Assembly: GCF_037154015.1 (NCBI RefSeq)
Contig: NZ_JBANRL010000001.1
Location: 1,550,001 to 1,614,000, forward strand
Length of the DNA stretch: 64,000 nucleotides
Direction of reading: 5' to 3'
From: Altererythrobacter aquiaggeris
Lineage (GTDB): Bacteria > Pseudomonadota > Alphaproteobacteria > Sphingomonadales > Sphingomonadaceae
Made by a program: the position numbers and the translations under genes
Notes under the pieces: model-generated
The model's database searches: none
What the model saw: the letters and a program-made list of their open reading frames with translations, nothing else
Told to the model about the DNA's origin: nothing
Shown here: positions 27,191 through 36,286 of the stretch, piece after piece
Position numbering within the stretch: the stretch's first letter is position 1
Layout of the letters: every line of letters starts with the position of its first letter

Positions 27191-29244
27191 CCGCCGCGCA
27201 GGAGCTGGACGCCCCAATCGCGTTCAAACAAATAGAGCAGCACTCTTGCCGCCTCGCCCCTCGGGCTCGCCAGGCCGCCGTCACGCTCGACCAGCAGACG
27301 GGCATCGTCATGCGCGGTCGGCAACAGGCGAGTGATCTGCTCCAGCGTTGCAACATTGAAAGGTGTATCGCCCGATTGACGCGTGCCGAGCAATTCACCG
27401 CCGCCGCGCAGCCGCAGATCCTCTTCAGCCAGCAAGAAGCCATCCTGTGTCTCGCGCATCAGCGCCAGTCGTTCGCGTGCTGTCTCGGACATCATATTGC
27501 CGCGCAGCAGCAGACAGACGGACTTTTCAGATCCCCGCCCCACACGTCCGCGTAGCTGGTGTAATTGCGCCAGCCCGAAGCGTTCCGCCTGTTCGATTAC
27601 CATCAATGTGGAATTTGGCACATCGACCCCGACTTCAATCACCGTGGTTGCAACGAGTACCTTGGCCTCGCCGCGCGCAAAACGTTCCATGCCGGCATCT
27701 TTTTCTTCGGGTCTGAGCTGGCCGTGGACCAGCACCACATCGTTGCCGAACCGTCCGTTCAATGTCAGATAACGCTGCTCGGCGGCAGCGATGTCAGCGG
27801 TTTCGCTTTCGCGCACCATCGGACATACCCAATAGGCCTGCTGCCCGGTTTCCAGATGCCTTGCCAAACCTTCGATGACATCGGCCAGACGTTCCTGCGC
27901 AACAACGCGGGTGTCGATCGCCTGCCTGCCCGGCGGCAATTCATCCAGGCGGCTAACGTCCATTTCGCCATATTGTGCCAACGTCAGCGTGCGCGGAATC
28001 GGAGTGGCCGTCATCGCCAGCGTATGCGGTGACCGTTTGCCCTTTTGCGCCAGCATCAACCGCTGGCTCACTCCAAAACGGTGCTGCTCGTCGATCACGA
28101 CCAGCGCCAGATCCTTGTAAGATACGCTGTCCTGAAAAATCGCGTGGGTGCCCACCACCATGTCGATACTTCCGTCAAGCAAACCCATCAGGATCGCCTC
28201 TCTTGCCCTGCCCTTGTCGCGGCCCGTCAGCAGCGCAATTTCCGCGCCGGTGGGCGCGGCCATCTGGCGCAGGGTTTCAAAGTGCTGGCGCGCAAGGATT
28301 TCGGTTGGGGCAAGCAATGCGGCCTGTGATCCTGCCTCCACAGCGATCAGCATCGCTTCCAGCGCGACAACCGTCTTGCCCGAACCAACATCGCCTTGCA
28401 GAAGCCGTAACATCGGCGCGCCTTGCGCGATGTCGCCTTCTATTTCGCCAATCGACCGCAACTGCGCGCCGGTCAGCTGAAACGGCAATTCCAGTTTCGC
28501 GCGCAGCGATCCGTCGCCCTTCAGCGGTCTGCCCTTGCGGTCCTTGTTCGCGAGCCGGACCAGCATCAGCGCGAGGCTGTTCGCAAGCAGTTCGTCATAG
28601 GCCAGCCGGTCCCTCGCACCTTCATCCTCTCCGCCATGGGCCATTTTCAGCGCGGTCAACCACTCCGGCCACTTGCGGCTCGCCAGCAGGCCCGGTTCAA
28701 TCCATTCCGGCAGCGGCGAAATCCGGTCCAGCGCCTGCGCGACGAGGCTCGCGACACGCGGCTGGGTCAACCCTTCGGATAAGGCATATACCGGTTCGCA
28801 CAGTCGGGTGAGAGTGTCTGCATCATCCGCAACCACATGATCGGGATGCACGATTTGCAGCATATCGCCATACCGGTCCAGCCTGCCCGCAACCCAGCGT
28901 TTTTCGCCCACGGGCAGCAGTTTTTTGGCAGTGTAGGACGCGCGCCCGAAATAGGTTAGCGAACAGATATTGCCAAGCGCGTCCTGCGCCAGCACGCGGT
29001 AGGGGCCGCGCCCGCTTGCTCCGCGATGTTCGGTCGGGGTCAGCGCGATGACGACATGTTCACCCTCGCCCGCTTCGTCCAGATTATCGACCGCGCGGCG
29101 CGTTACGAAACGTTCAGGCAGATGATAGGCAATATCGCGCACGCGCGTCAGGCCCAGTTTTTCCAGCGGCTTCCTGATTTTCGGCCCTACACCGTCCAGC
29201 GCAGCGGTTTCGATAAACAGGGGATTGAGAATATCGGGCCGCAT
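27187..29244 (-). CDS. recG: ATP-dependent DNA helicase RecG
   Basis: 685 residues. RecG remodels stalled forks and branched recombination intermediates. An N-terminal wedge/OB region (about 1-240) precedes the helicase core with Walker A LQGDVGSGKTVVALEA, motif II VVIDEQHRFGVSQRL and TATPIPRTLTLAQYG. The C-terminal motifs include EVGVDVPNSTLMVIEQAERFG and LRGRVGRG. It ends tail-to-tail with the phosphatase gene. Confidence 0.96.
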   Translation of the reverse strand: MRPDILNPLFIETAALDGVGPKIRKPLEKLGLTRVRDIAYHLPERFVTRRAVDNLDEAGEGEHVVIALTPTEHRGASGRGPYRVLAQDALGNICSLTYFGRASYTAKKLLPVGEKRWVAGRLDRYGDMLQIVHPDHVVADDADTLTRLCEPVYALSEGLTQPRVASLVAQALDRISPLPEWIEPGLLASRKWPEWLTALKMAHGGEDEGARDRLAYDELLANSLALMLVRLANKDRKGRPLKGDGSLRAKLELPFQLTGAQLRSIGEIEGDIAQGAPMLRLLQGDVGSGKTVVALEAMLIAVEAGSQAALLAPTEILARQHFETLRQMAAPTGAEIALLTGRDKGRAREAILMGLLDGSIDMVVGTHAIFQDSVSYKDLALVVIDEQHRFGVSQRLMLAQKGKRSPHTLAMTATPIPRTLTLAQYGEMDVSRLDELPPGRQAIDTRVVAQERLADVIEGLARHLETGQQAYWVCPMVRESETADIAAAEQRYLTLNGRFGNDVVLVHGQLRPEEKDAGMERFARGEAKVLVATTVIEVGVDVPNSTLMVIEQAERFGLAQLHQLRGRVGRGSEKSVCLLLRGNMMSETARERLALMRETQDGFLLAEEDLRLRGGGELLGTRQSGDTPFNVATLEQITRLLPTAHDDARLLVERDGGLASPRGEAARVLLYLFERDWGVQLLRGG

Positions 29245-29424
29245 GAAAATTCGCTCTAAAGGGTTTTCGCCACACTGCGAAGTCGCTTTTGCACATCAAG
29301 TATAGAAATTTAACTTTAAAAAACAGTATGCTTAACAAATAGATTGCCGAGCTATTTTGAATCGCTGTTGAATCGTGTATTTGAATATCCGCGGTCGCTT
29401 TTCGCATAAAATGGGGGATCAAAT

Positions 29425-29856
29425 ATGAATAGAACAATCGCATCACTCGCAGCTATTTCTTCGCTGGCCTTTCTTGCAACACCAGTATTTGCACAAAACG
29501 CCGAACCGGAAGAAGCGCGCACGACTTACGAGGTACGTTTTCTTGATTTGGCCGACGGCGCGCAGGAAAGCTGGGCTGACTTATATGAAAACCATTATGC
29601 CAAAGCCCGCAAGGCTGCCGGCCTGCCTGAAATCCAGCTGCATTGGGTGGTCACCGGCAAATGGGATATCATGATGGTCATCGAAATGCCGGGGGGCATG
29701 GCAACAATGGACAGCCACTCACCCGCAACAGGTATGGCGATGCAGAAGGCGCTTATCGCGCAGGAAGGTTCTGAAGCGGCGGTGACAGCCCTGGGTGAAC
29801 GAGCCAACAAGATGGTCGTCGACGGGATGAGCTACTACACGCATACACACCCTTGA
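29425..29856 (+). CDS. Small exported protein of unknown function
   Basis: 143 residues with a signal peptide (MNRTIASLAAISSLAFLATPVFAQ). The mature domain looks alpha/beta: YEVRFLDLADGAQESWADLY, then helix YAKARKAAGL, strand IQLHWVVTGKWDIMMVIEMP and a later helix, the pattern of ferredoxin-like dimeric barrels. It has Met- and His-rich stretches (MATMDSHSPATGMAMQ, SYYTHTHP), so metal or haem binding is possible but unproven. The ATG follows a strong ggggga site. The AT-rich 180 bases upstream likely hold its promoter, and a 12-bp hairpin follows. Confidence 0.75.
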   Translation: MNRTIASLAAISSLAFLATPVFAQNAEPEEARTTYEVRFLDLADGAQESWADLYENHYAKARKAAGLPEIQLHWVVTGKWDIMMVIEMPGGMATMDSHSPATGMAMQKALIAQEGSEAAVTALGERANKMVVDGMSYYTHTHP

Positions 29857-29876
29857 TTGCGGCAGCCTGATCGACC

Positions 29877-29913
29877 AAACGGGGCGCCTTTCCGAATGAT
29901 TGGCGCCCCGTTT
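29877..29913 (+). terminator. 12-bp terminator-like hairpin abutting the sdhE start
   Basis: aaacggggcgcc (29877-29888) pairs perfectly with ggcgccccgttt (29902-29913), with a 13-base loop. It follows the exported-protein gene but ends one base before the likely sdhE ATG. Only a ttt run follows, so it may end transcription partly, or shape sdhE expression. Confidence 0.65.
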
Positions 29914-29914
29914 C

Positions 29915-30193
29915 ATGAACAGCACTGATAACCTTTCAACGCGAACAGCCCGGGCGCGCTTTCGCGGCTGGCATCGCGGCACGCGCGAAGCCGATTATAT
30001 GATCGGTGGATTTTTCGATCGCTATCATGCTGCCTGGAGCGAGGCGGAAATTGGCTGGTTCGAACTGCTTCTGGAAGAAGATGATGTGGACATCATGGCC
30101 TGGGCGCTTAAGACGCAGCCCGTTCCCGATCACATCGACGGGCCGCTGATGGAATTGATGATGCGGCTCGATTACGTCGATATTCCGCGTTAG
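29915..30193 (+). CDS. sdhE: Succinate dehydrogenase assembly factor SdhE
   Basis: 92 residues from ATG 29915 (an in-frame TTG lies at 29900). The defining RGxxE motif appears as WHRGTREADYMIG. FELLLEEDDVDIMAWAL follows, the typical helix-loop of this family. SdhE assists covalent flavin attachment to the SdhA subunit (and FrdA). It lies 40 bases upstream of mfd, an arrangement I infer to be cotranscribed. No Shine-Dalgarno sequence is visible because the hairpin stem takes up that space. Confidence 0.88.
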   Translation: MNSTDNLSTRTARARFRGWHRGTREADYMIGGFFDRYHAAWSEAEIGWFELLLEEDDVDIMAWALKTQPVPDHIDGPLMELMMRLDYVDIPR

Positions 30194-30233
30194 CGGGAAC
30201 GCCCTGCCGCACTGCACGATTGACCAGACACAA

Positions 30234-33200
30234 ATGCCCGACCTTTCCCGCATTCTTGGTGCCAAGACGCCGCTCACCCTGTCCTCCGTCGTCCGCGGGG
30301 CGCAACCGATGGTCATGGCGGATTTGGCCCGAGCGTCGGCATCGCGTGCCGTGTTCATCGCGCCCGACGATGCGGCGATGCGCGCGATGGCGGAAACCGC
30401 CCATTTCTTCGCGCCCGAAATAGAAGTCCTGGAATTCCCCGCCTGGGACTGTTTGCCCTATGACCGGGCCAGCCCGGCACTGTCGATCAGCGCCAAACGG
30501 CTGTCTGCACTGCACCGGTTGCAAGCCGGAAAAGCCGGGTCGCAGTTGCTGGTCACCACCGTAAACGCATTGCTCCAACGTGTTGTCACGCCGTTCCGAA
30601 TCCGCGAATCCGTCCGGGCACTCAAACCCGGGATGGAGATCGGGCGCGAAAGCCTGATCGCGCTGCTTCAGCGGCAGGGATACGGGCGCACCGATACGGT
30701 GGCGGATGCAGGGGAATATGCAGTTCGCGGTTCGATATTCGATATTTACCCCACGGGCCTCGGGCAGGGTTTGCGGCTGGATTTCTTTGGTGATGAACTG
30801 GAAAGCCTGCGGTTATTCGATCCCGGCACCCAGCGCACGACCGGCACGCTGGACGAATTCCTGCTGCTTCCGGCAAGCGAGGCTTTGATCGACGACGCAT
30901 CGATCAAACGGTTCCGCAGCCGCTACCGCGAACTTTTCGGTGCCACCGCGACCGGCGATCCCCTGTATCAGGCGGTAAGCGAAGGCCGCAGACTGGCAGG
31001 TATGGAACATTGGCTTCCGTTGTTCGAAGACGAACTTTCGACCTTGTTCGATCACCTGTCGGCAGGCGATCTGATCGTGGCCGAAAGCTCTGCCATACAG
31101 GCCGCCGAAGAACGGCAGACCGATATTGCCGATTACCACGATGCACGCAGCAAGGCGGCGGGTCAGGCCGCCGGAAGCTATCGCCCGCTGCCGGCAAATT
31201 CGCTGTATCTGGACGGGGCCGAATTCCGCAGCGCGATAAAAACGTGGCCGGTCCACCGCGCGGTGATTTTTGCCGAACCGGCGAGCGACGCGGTCGTTGA
31301 TTTTGGATTTTCCTCGGCGCGCGATTTCGCGCCCGAGCGCGCGCGCGGCGATAATATCTATGCCGCCGCAGCCAGCCATTTGAAAGCCATCGGCGCAGCA
31401 GGCAAACGGCCGCTGATTGCAGCATATTCGGAAGGATCGCGCGCGCGCATTTCGTCGATTCTCGAAGAAGCCGGAACGCGCGTCGCATTGGCCGACAGTT
31501 GGCAGGATGCTCTGGGCAAGGCGGCCAAGGGGGCGCCCACTGCCATGGTGCTGCCGCTGGAAGGCGGATTTGCCAGCGCGGACATCGAACTGCTGACCGA
31601 ACAGGACATTTTGGGTGACCGTCTGGTGCGCCGTAAGCGCAAGCGGAAGGATTCGGACGCATTTCTGGCTGAATTGAGCGCGCTTGGCCGCGGTGATCTG
31701 GTGGTCCACACCGAACACGGGATCGGGCGCTATCTGGGCCTTGAGCCGGTCCCGGTCGGCAAAAGCCAGCACGACTGCGTGAAGCTGGAATATCGCGGCG
31801 GCGACAAGCTGTATATTCCGGTTGAAAATATCGATGTGCTTTCGCGCTATGGCTCATCGGAAGATGGCGCAATGCTCGACCGGCTTGGCGGCGAGGCATG
31901 GCAGAAACGCCGTGCAAACCTGAAAGAACGCATCCGCGAAATCGCGGGCGAATTGATGCGGACCGCTGCGGCGCGCGCGCTGCGCAAAGCACCCGTGTTC
32001 GCTGCCGACGGTACTGGCTATAACCAGTTTGTTGACCGGTTCCCGTGGGAAGAAACCGATGATCAGGATGCCGCGATCGCAGACGTGTTGCGCGATCTGG
32101 AAAGCGGGCGCCCGATGGACCGGCTGGTCTGCGGCGACGTCGGCTTCGGCAAAACCGAGGTCGCCTTGCGCGCCGCATTTGTCGCTGCGATGAACGGCCA
32201 GCAGGTTGCAGTTGTTGCGCCGACCACTTTGCTAGCGCGGCAACATTTTACCAATTTCAGCGAACGGTTCGCCGGTTTCCCGCTCAAAGTCGGGCGTCTG
32301 TCGCGGCTGGTCCCGCCAAAGGAGACCAAACAAACCCGCGAGGCGCTGCAGAGCGGAACGATGGACATTGTCATCGGCACGCATGCAATCCTGTCCAAAA
32401 CCACCCGGTTCAACGATCTGGGGCTGGTCATCGTGGATGAGGAACAGCGGTTCGGTGTTACGCACAAGGAAAAACTGAAGCAGCTGCGGTCCAATGTTCA
32501 TATGCTGACTCTGACCGCAACGCCGATCCCGCGCACCTTGCAGATGGCGATGTCCGGATTGCGCGAACTCAGCACGATCCAGACCCCGCCGGTCGATCGT
32601 CTGGCGGTCCGCACTTATGTGATGGAGTGGGACGATATGGTGATGCGCGAGGCGCTGCTGCGCGAACATCACCGCGGCGGGCAAAGCTTTATCGTCGTGC
32701 CGCGCATTTCCGATATGGCGGATGTCGAGCAATGGCTCAAAGAACATGTCCCCGAGATCAAGGCTATCAGCGCGCATGGCCAAATGTCGCCGACCGAAGT
32801 CGAAGACCGGATGAGCGCGTTTTACGAACGCAAATACGAAGTGCTTCTTTCAACCACTATTGTCGAGAGCGGGCTGGATATTCCAACCGCCAACACCATC
32901 ATAATCCACCGCGCCGACCGTTTCGGCCTTGCCCAGCTTTACCAGCTGCGCGGGCGTGTTGGCCGGTCCAAATTGCGGGCTTATGCCTATCTGACACATC
33001 CGCGAGACATGGGCCTGTCCGAAGTCGCGGAAAAACGCCTCAAGGTGCTTGGCGATCTGGATAGTCTGGGCGCGGGTTTCCAGCTTGCCAGTCACGACCT
33101 CGATATTCGCGGGGCGGGCAATTTGCTGGGCGACGAACAATCAGGACATATTCGCGAGGTCGGGTTCGAATTGTACCAATCCATGCTCGAAGACGCGATC

Positions 33201-33713
33201 CTTGCCGCAAAGGCGGGTGATGCCGGACTCGCGCGCGACGAAAGCCGCCTGAGCCCGCAGATCACGGTCGATGCGCCGATTATGATACCCGAAAGCTATG
33301 TGCCGGATCTGGCAGTGCGGATGGCGCTATACCGGCGCCTGAACGATGCGCGCGACAAGGACGAGATAGAATCGATGGCGGCCGAAATGATCGACCGGTT
33401 TGGCGATCTGCCTTCCGCAACTGCCAATCTCGTGCGGTTGATCGAGATCAAGCATCAGGCCATCGAAGCCAATATCGCCAAAATCGATGTCGGTGCGCGT
33501 GGTTCGCTGGTCACTTTCCGGGATAACAATTTCCCCGATGGTCCGGGTCTGATCGCCTATGTTGACCGGCTGGACGGCGCGGCAAAACTGCGGCCTGACA
33601 TGAAACTTGTGATCAACCGCGCATGGGGCGACCCGCAAAGCCGGCTGAACGGCCTGTTCCAACTGACAAAGGGCCTCAGCCGGATTGCGATGCGGGCAAA
33701 GAAGAAAGGTTAG
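30234..33713 (+). CDS. mfd: Transcription-repair coupling factor
   Basis: 1159 residues. Mfd removes RNA polymerase stalled at lesions and recruits UvrA. The N-terminal UvrB-like module is present (ARASASRAVFIAPDD, ending around 400). The CarD-like polymerase-interacting domain reads LVVHTEHGIGRYLGLE. The translocase core has GDVGFGKTEVALRAA, VIVDEEQRFGVTHKEKLK, and TATPIPRTLQMAMSG, then ADRFGLAQLYQLRGRVGRSK. A C-terminal TRCF domain follows (about 1000-1150). It shares a 4-base stop overlap (ttag) with the convergent EAL gene. Confidence 0.97.
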   Translation: MPDLSRILGAKTPLTLSSVVRGAQPMVMADLARASASRAVFIAPDDAAMRAMAETAHFFAPEIEVLEFPAWDCLPYDRASPALSISAKRLSALHRLQAGKAGSQLLVTTVNALLQRVVTPFRIRESVRALKPGMEIGRESLIALLQRQGYGRTDTVADAGEYAVRGSIFDIYPTGLGQGLRLDFFGDELESLRLFDPGTQRTTGTLDEFLLLPASEALIDDASIKRFRSRYRELFGATATGDPLYQAVSEGRRLAGMEHWLPLFEDELSTLFDHLSAGDLIVAESSAIQAAEERQTDIADYHDARSKAAGQAAGSYRPLPANSLYLDGAEFRSAIKTWPVHRAVIFAEPASDAVVDFGFSSARDFAPERARGDNIYAAAASHLKAIGAAGKRPLIAAYSEGSRARISSILEEAGTRVALADSWQDALGKAAKGAPTAMVLPLEGGFASADIELLTEQDILGDRLVRRKRKRKDSDAFLAELSALGRGDLVVHTEHGIGRYLGLEPVPVGKSQHDCVKLEYRGGDKLYIPVENIDVLSRYGSSEDGAMLDRLGGEAWQKRRANLKERIREIAGELMRTAAARALRKAPVFAADGTGYNQFVDRFPWEETDDQDAAIADVLRDLESGRPMDRLVCGDVGFGKTEVALRAAFVAAMNGQQVAVVAPTTLLARQHFTNFSERFAGFPLKVGRLSRLVPPKETKQTREALQSGTMDIVIGTHAILSKTTRFNDLGLVIVDEEQRFGVTHKEKLKQLRSNVHMLTLTATPIPRTLQMAMSGLRELSTIQTPPVDRLAVRTYVMEWDDMVMREALLREHHRGGQSFIVVPRISDMADVEQWLKEHVPEIKAISAHGQMSPTEVEDRMSAFYERKYEVLLSTTIVESGLDIPTANTIIIHRADRFGLAQLYQLRGRVGRSKLRAYAYLTHPRDMGLSEVAEKRLKVLGDLDSLGAGFQLASHDLDIRGAGNLLGDEQSGHIREVGFELYQSMLEDAILAAKAGDAGLARDESRLSPQITVDAPIMIPESYVPDLAVRMALYRRLNDARDKDEIESMAAEMIDRFGDLPSATANLVRLIEIKHQAIEANIAKIDVGARGSLVTFRDNNFPDGPGLIAYVDRLDGAAKLRPDMKLVINRAWGDPQSRLNGLFQLTKGLSRIAMRAKKKG

Positions 33714-35032
33714 CGGGTCAGTTTGTTGAAGCCCGCCTGATCCAGCGGCGCCGCTTTCAGAAACCCCTGATAGATCTGCGCCCCCTCACCAGCGACCATG
33801 GCGCGCTGTTGCTCGGTTTCGATACCTTCGACGATCAGCTGCAAATCCAGCGCTCGCGCCATGGCGGCAATTGCGCGGAATACCGCCAGATCACGCTCAT
33901 CATCCAGAATACCATCGACCATGCTCTTGTCGAGCTTGAGGTAACTGAGCGGCAACAGTTTGAGATAACGGAAGTTGCAGAACCCCGCCCCGAAATCATC
34001 CAGCGCGATCCGGATATCGCGTTTGCACAGCGGCGCCAGTGCCAGCGTGGTCGCATCGACATCGCTTAGCAACGACTGTTCGGTAATTTCCAGCGTCAAC
34101 CGCGCGGGATCAAAGCCGGTCTCATCAAGGATCGCGCCAAAATCTTCGGCAAAATTATGCGCCGCCAGATCAGTCGGCGTGACATTGAGCGACAGGCGCA
34201 ACCGACCCGGCCAATCTTTTGCGCCCGTCAACGCTCGCAGGGCGATGTGGCGCGACAGTTGAGCGACGTGATCGGCACGTTCGGCAATCGTGAACAATGT
34301 GCCGGCACCGACGCGCCCCAGTTCGGGATGCTGCCAGCGGGCGAGCGCCTCTGCCCCGACAAGCCGATCATCGCGAAGTGAGTATTGCGGCTGATACAGT
34401 ATCTCGATTTCTCCGCGATCCAGCGCCGAGAGCAAATCTGCCTCGAGTTGCACAGCGCTGCGTCCGCCCGGAGCCAGCTCGCCGTCGGCCCATTGGACCC
34501 GCGAACTCCGGTCGCGCGCCATACTGCCCAGCGTCTCCGCCAGCCGGTCGAGAATCGTCAGCGGTCCCTCGCCTGCGATCGGGCGCATCAATACGATCCG
34601 CGGCCAAAGGCGAAAGGCGCCCTCACCCGACAAATGGGGGATCGGCCTCGCGATCGCACTGGCGAGCGTATCGGCTAACCATTGCCAGCGCTCGCGGCTC
34701 CAGCACTCATGCGCAGCCAGCAAGAAATTACCCCCGCTGATGCGTGACAGAACCCATTCGCCATCGACTTCCTCATCCGCGAAACGCTGAATCCGGGCAG
34801 CGACTTCGATCAGCGCACTGTCACCGGCAGCCTCGCCATATGCCAGATTGACCGTGTCGAATCGCCCGAGGCCGACCAGCATCGCGTGGATCGGCGCGAC
34901 TTCGCCTGCACCGCGGCTATCCTGCCACTCGCCCAGCCGGGCACGCAGCGCGTCCGCGCCGGGCAGACCCGTCAATGTGTCGCGGGGCATGTCATCGCTC
35001 CGGATCGGGCGCTGCGGGGCAATTGTGGCCAT
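33710..35032 (-). CDS. EAL-domain c-di-GMP phosphodiesterase with degenerate GGDEF domain
   Basis: 440 residues. Residues 15-185 resemble a diguanylate cyclase domain, starting DTLTGLPGADALRARL, but the GGDEF signature is SGGNF at 99-103. It therefore should not synthesise c-di-GMP and may be a regulatory GTP-binding domain. The EAL domain (about 195-435) keeps GAEALARWQHP at 227-235, LSLNVTP, LEITEQSL, IALDDFGAGFCNFRYL, LKLDKSMV and VEGIETEQQ. These are the metal-binding and catalytic residues, so it is probably an active phosphodiesterase. No membrane segment. ATG 34990 is an alternative start. Confidence 0.9.
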   Translation of the reverse strand: MATIAPQRPIRSDDMPRDTLTGLPGADALRARLGEWQDSRGAGEVAPIHAMLVGLGRFDTVNLAYGEAAGDSALIEVAARIQRFADEEVDGEWVLSRISGGNFLLAAHECWSRERWQWLADTLASAIARPIPHLSGEGAFRLWPRIVLMRPIAGEGPLTILDRLAETLGSMARDRSSRVQWADGELAPGGRSAVQLEADLLSALDRGEIEILYQPQYSLRDDRLVGAEALARWQHPELGRVGAGTLFTIAERADHVAQLSRHIALRALTGAKDWPGRLRLSLNVTPTDLAAHNFAEDFGAILDETGFDPARLTLEITEQSLLSDVDATTLALAPLCKRDIRIALDDFGAGFCNFRYLKLLPLSYLKLDKSMVDGILDDERDLAVFRAIAAMARALDLQLIVEGIETEQQRAMVAGEGAQIYQGFLKAAPLDQAGFNKLTR

Positions 35033-35160
35033 TCATTCTGCATAGGCACAAACCATGGCAGCATCTTCCGGCAAATTCCATGCGTTGCAAAAAGGGACGC
35101 GGCTCCATACAGATTGGCGGTCCGGTCCACGCGCCTGTGGGCCCAGCTGGAAGGCAAGCC

Positions 35161-35949
35161 TTGCCAAAGACCAATGAATTCGCGCGCCTTGCCCTGGCTG
35201 TCTCCGATACGGACCCCGCATCCGAGGCTGAAGCGCTGCTCTTGGATCTGACCGATTGGGTGCCGATCGAAGATGCCGATGCGGTGGTTGTTCTGGGCGG
35301 CGACGGCTTCATGCTGCAGACCCTGCACGCGATGCTTGATGCCGGACGGGTAATTCCTGCCTACGGGCTTAATCTGGGCACGGTCGGCTTTTTGATGAAC
35401 CGTTTTCGCGGCGGTGCCAATATTCTCGGCCGGATTGCAAAAGCACGCACGGTCAAGATCGCTCCGCTGCGGATGGAGGCCACCACCCAGAGCGGCGAAA
35501 CGCTCAGCCTCCGGGCAATAAACGAAGTGTCGCTGCTGCGCGAAACGCGGCAAACCGCCAAGCTGGAAGTGTCAGTCAGCGGCAAGGTCCGCATACCAGA
35601 ACTGGCGTGCGACGGTGTGCTGCTGGCAACACCGGCGGGATCGACCGCCTATAATCTGTCCGCCAGCGGCCCGATTCTGCCGCTCGATTCCGAATTGCTC
35701 GCCCTGACCCCGATCAGCCCGTTCCGGCCGCGGCGCTGGCGCGGCGCAATCCTGCCCGATCGCAGCCAGGTAACATTCCGCGTGCTGGATCCGGTCAAGC
35801 GGCCGGTTGCCGCAGTCGCCGACCAAAGGGAACTGCGCGATATCGCCGAAGTCCGCCTTGAAATCGCGCGCGATAGCGAGCTGACCCTGCTTTTCGATCC
35901 CGGCCACAGCCTGGACGAGAGGATTGTGAGCGAGCAATTTGTGGTCTGA
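35161..35949 (+). CDS. nadK: NAD kinase
   Basis: 262 residues from TTG 35161, which follows ggaagg at 35149-35154 with good spacing. The frame upstream to 34975 has no conserved character. NAD kinase makes NADP from NAD and ATP or polyphosphate. The motifs are VVLGGDGFMLQTLH (GGDG), NLGTVGFLMN, the NE of INEVSLLRE, and DGVLLATPAGSTAYNLSASG. It diverges from the EAL gene and precedes tRNA-Asn. Confidence 0.94.
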   Translation: MPKTNEFARLALAVSDTDPASEAEALLLDLTDWVPIEDADAVVVLGGDGFMLQTLHAMLDAGRVIPAYGLNLGTVGFLMNRFRGGANILGRIAKARTVKIAPLRMEATTQSGETLSLRAINEVSLLRETRQTAKLEVSVSGKVRIPELACDGVLLATPAGSTAYNLSASGPILPLDSELLALTPISPFRPRRWRGAILPDRSQVTFRVLDPVKRPVAAVADQRELRDIAEVRLEIARDSELTLLFDPGHSLDERIVSEQFVV

Positions 35950-36031
35950 TGCCTTTCCCCGCTTGCCAAAGCGCGAGGCCCTGCATATAGGCGCATCCCT
36001 GCCCACATCGCACCTGTGATGTGATTGCTGT

Positions 36032-36106
36032 TCCCCGATAGCTCAGCGGTAGAGTAGGTGACTGTTAATCACTTGGTCGTTGGTTCGAATCCAACTCGGG
36101 GAGCCA
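36032..36106 (+). tRNA. tRNA-Asn (anticodon GTT)
   Basis: Acceptor arms TCCCCGA and TCGGGGA pair. The anticodon stem ggtga/tcact encloses ctgttaa, anticodon GTT, and CCA is encoded at 36104-36106. The last 15 bases are duplicated at 38645-38659, so the tRNA served as integration site for the element that follows. Confidence 0.97.
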
Positions 36107-36114
36107 GTTTTTCA
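36092..36114. repeat. attL direct repeat (3' end of tRNA-Asn)
   Basis: caactcggggagcca plus gtttttca. It matches the right copy at 38645-38667 in 22 of 23 positions (G versus C at the sixteenth). The left copy completes the functional tRNA. Confidence 0.9.
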
Positions 36115-36133
36115 AATCATGAATAACGCAGAC

Positions 36134-36168
36134 AAGCGCTAAACCCACGGGTTTCAGCGCTTTTTTGT
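36134..36168 (+). terminator. Rho-independent terminator downstream of tRNA-Asn
   Basis: aagcgctaaaccc (36134-36146) pairs with gggtttcagcgctt (36149-36162) with one bulged C, followed by ttttgtt. It lies inside the element, just right of attL, so the element brought its own stop for the tRNA transcript. Confidence 0.85.
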
Positions 36169-36186
36169 TGTCCTACGCGTAAAAAC

Positions 36187-36254
36187 GGTATCCACGGAGC
36201 CATAAGAACAAACTAAGAATATTCAGGGTTTCTTTTATCAAAAAGGTATCCGAT
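36187..36254. repeat. Left-end GGTATCC repeats (candidate integrase arm sites)
   Basis: ggtatcc at 36187-36193 and ggtatccgat at 36245-36254. The 10-mer ggtatccgat recurs near the right end at 38588-38597. Direct repeats near both ends of a tyrosine-integrase element are typical of arm-type binding sites. Confidence 0.55.
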
Positions 36255-36286
36255 AAGGGTCCGGTCACACCAACAAGGAGGCCAAT

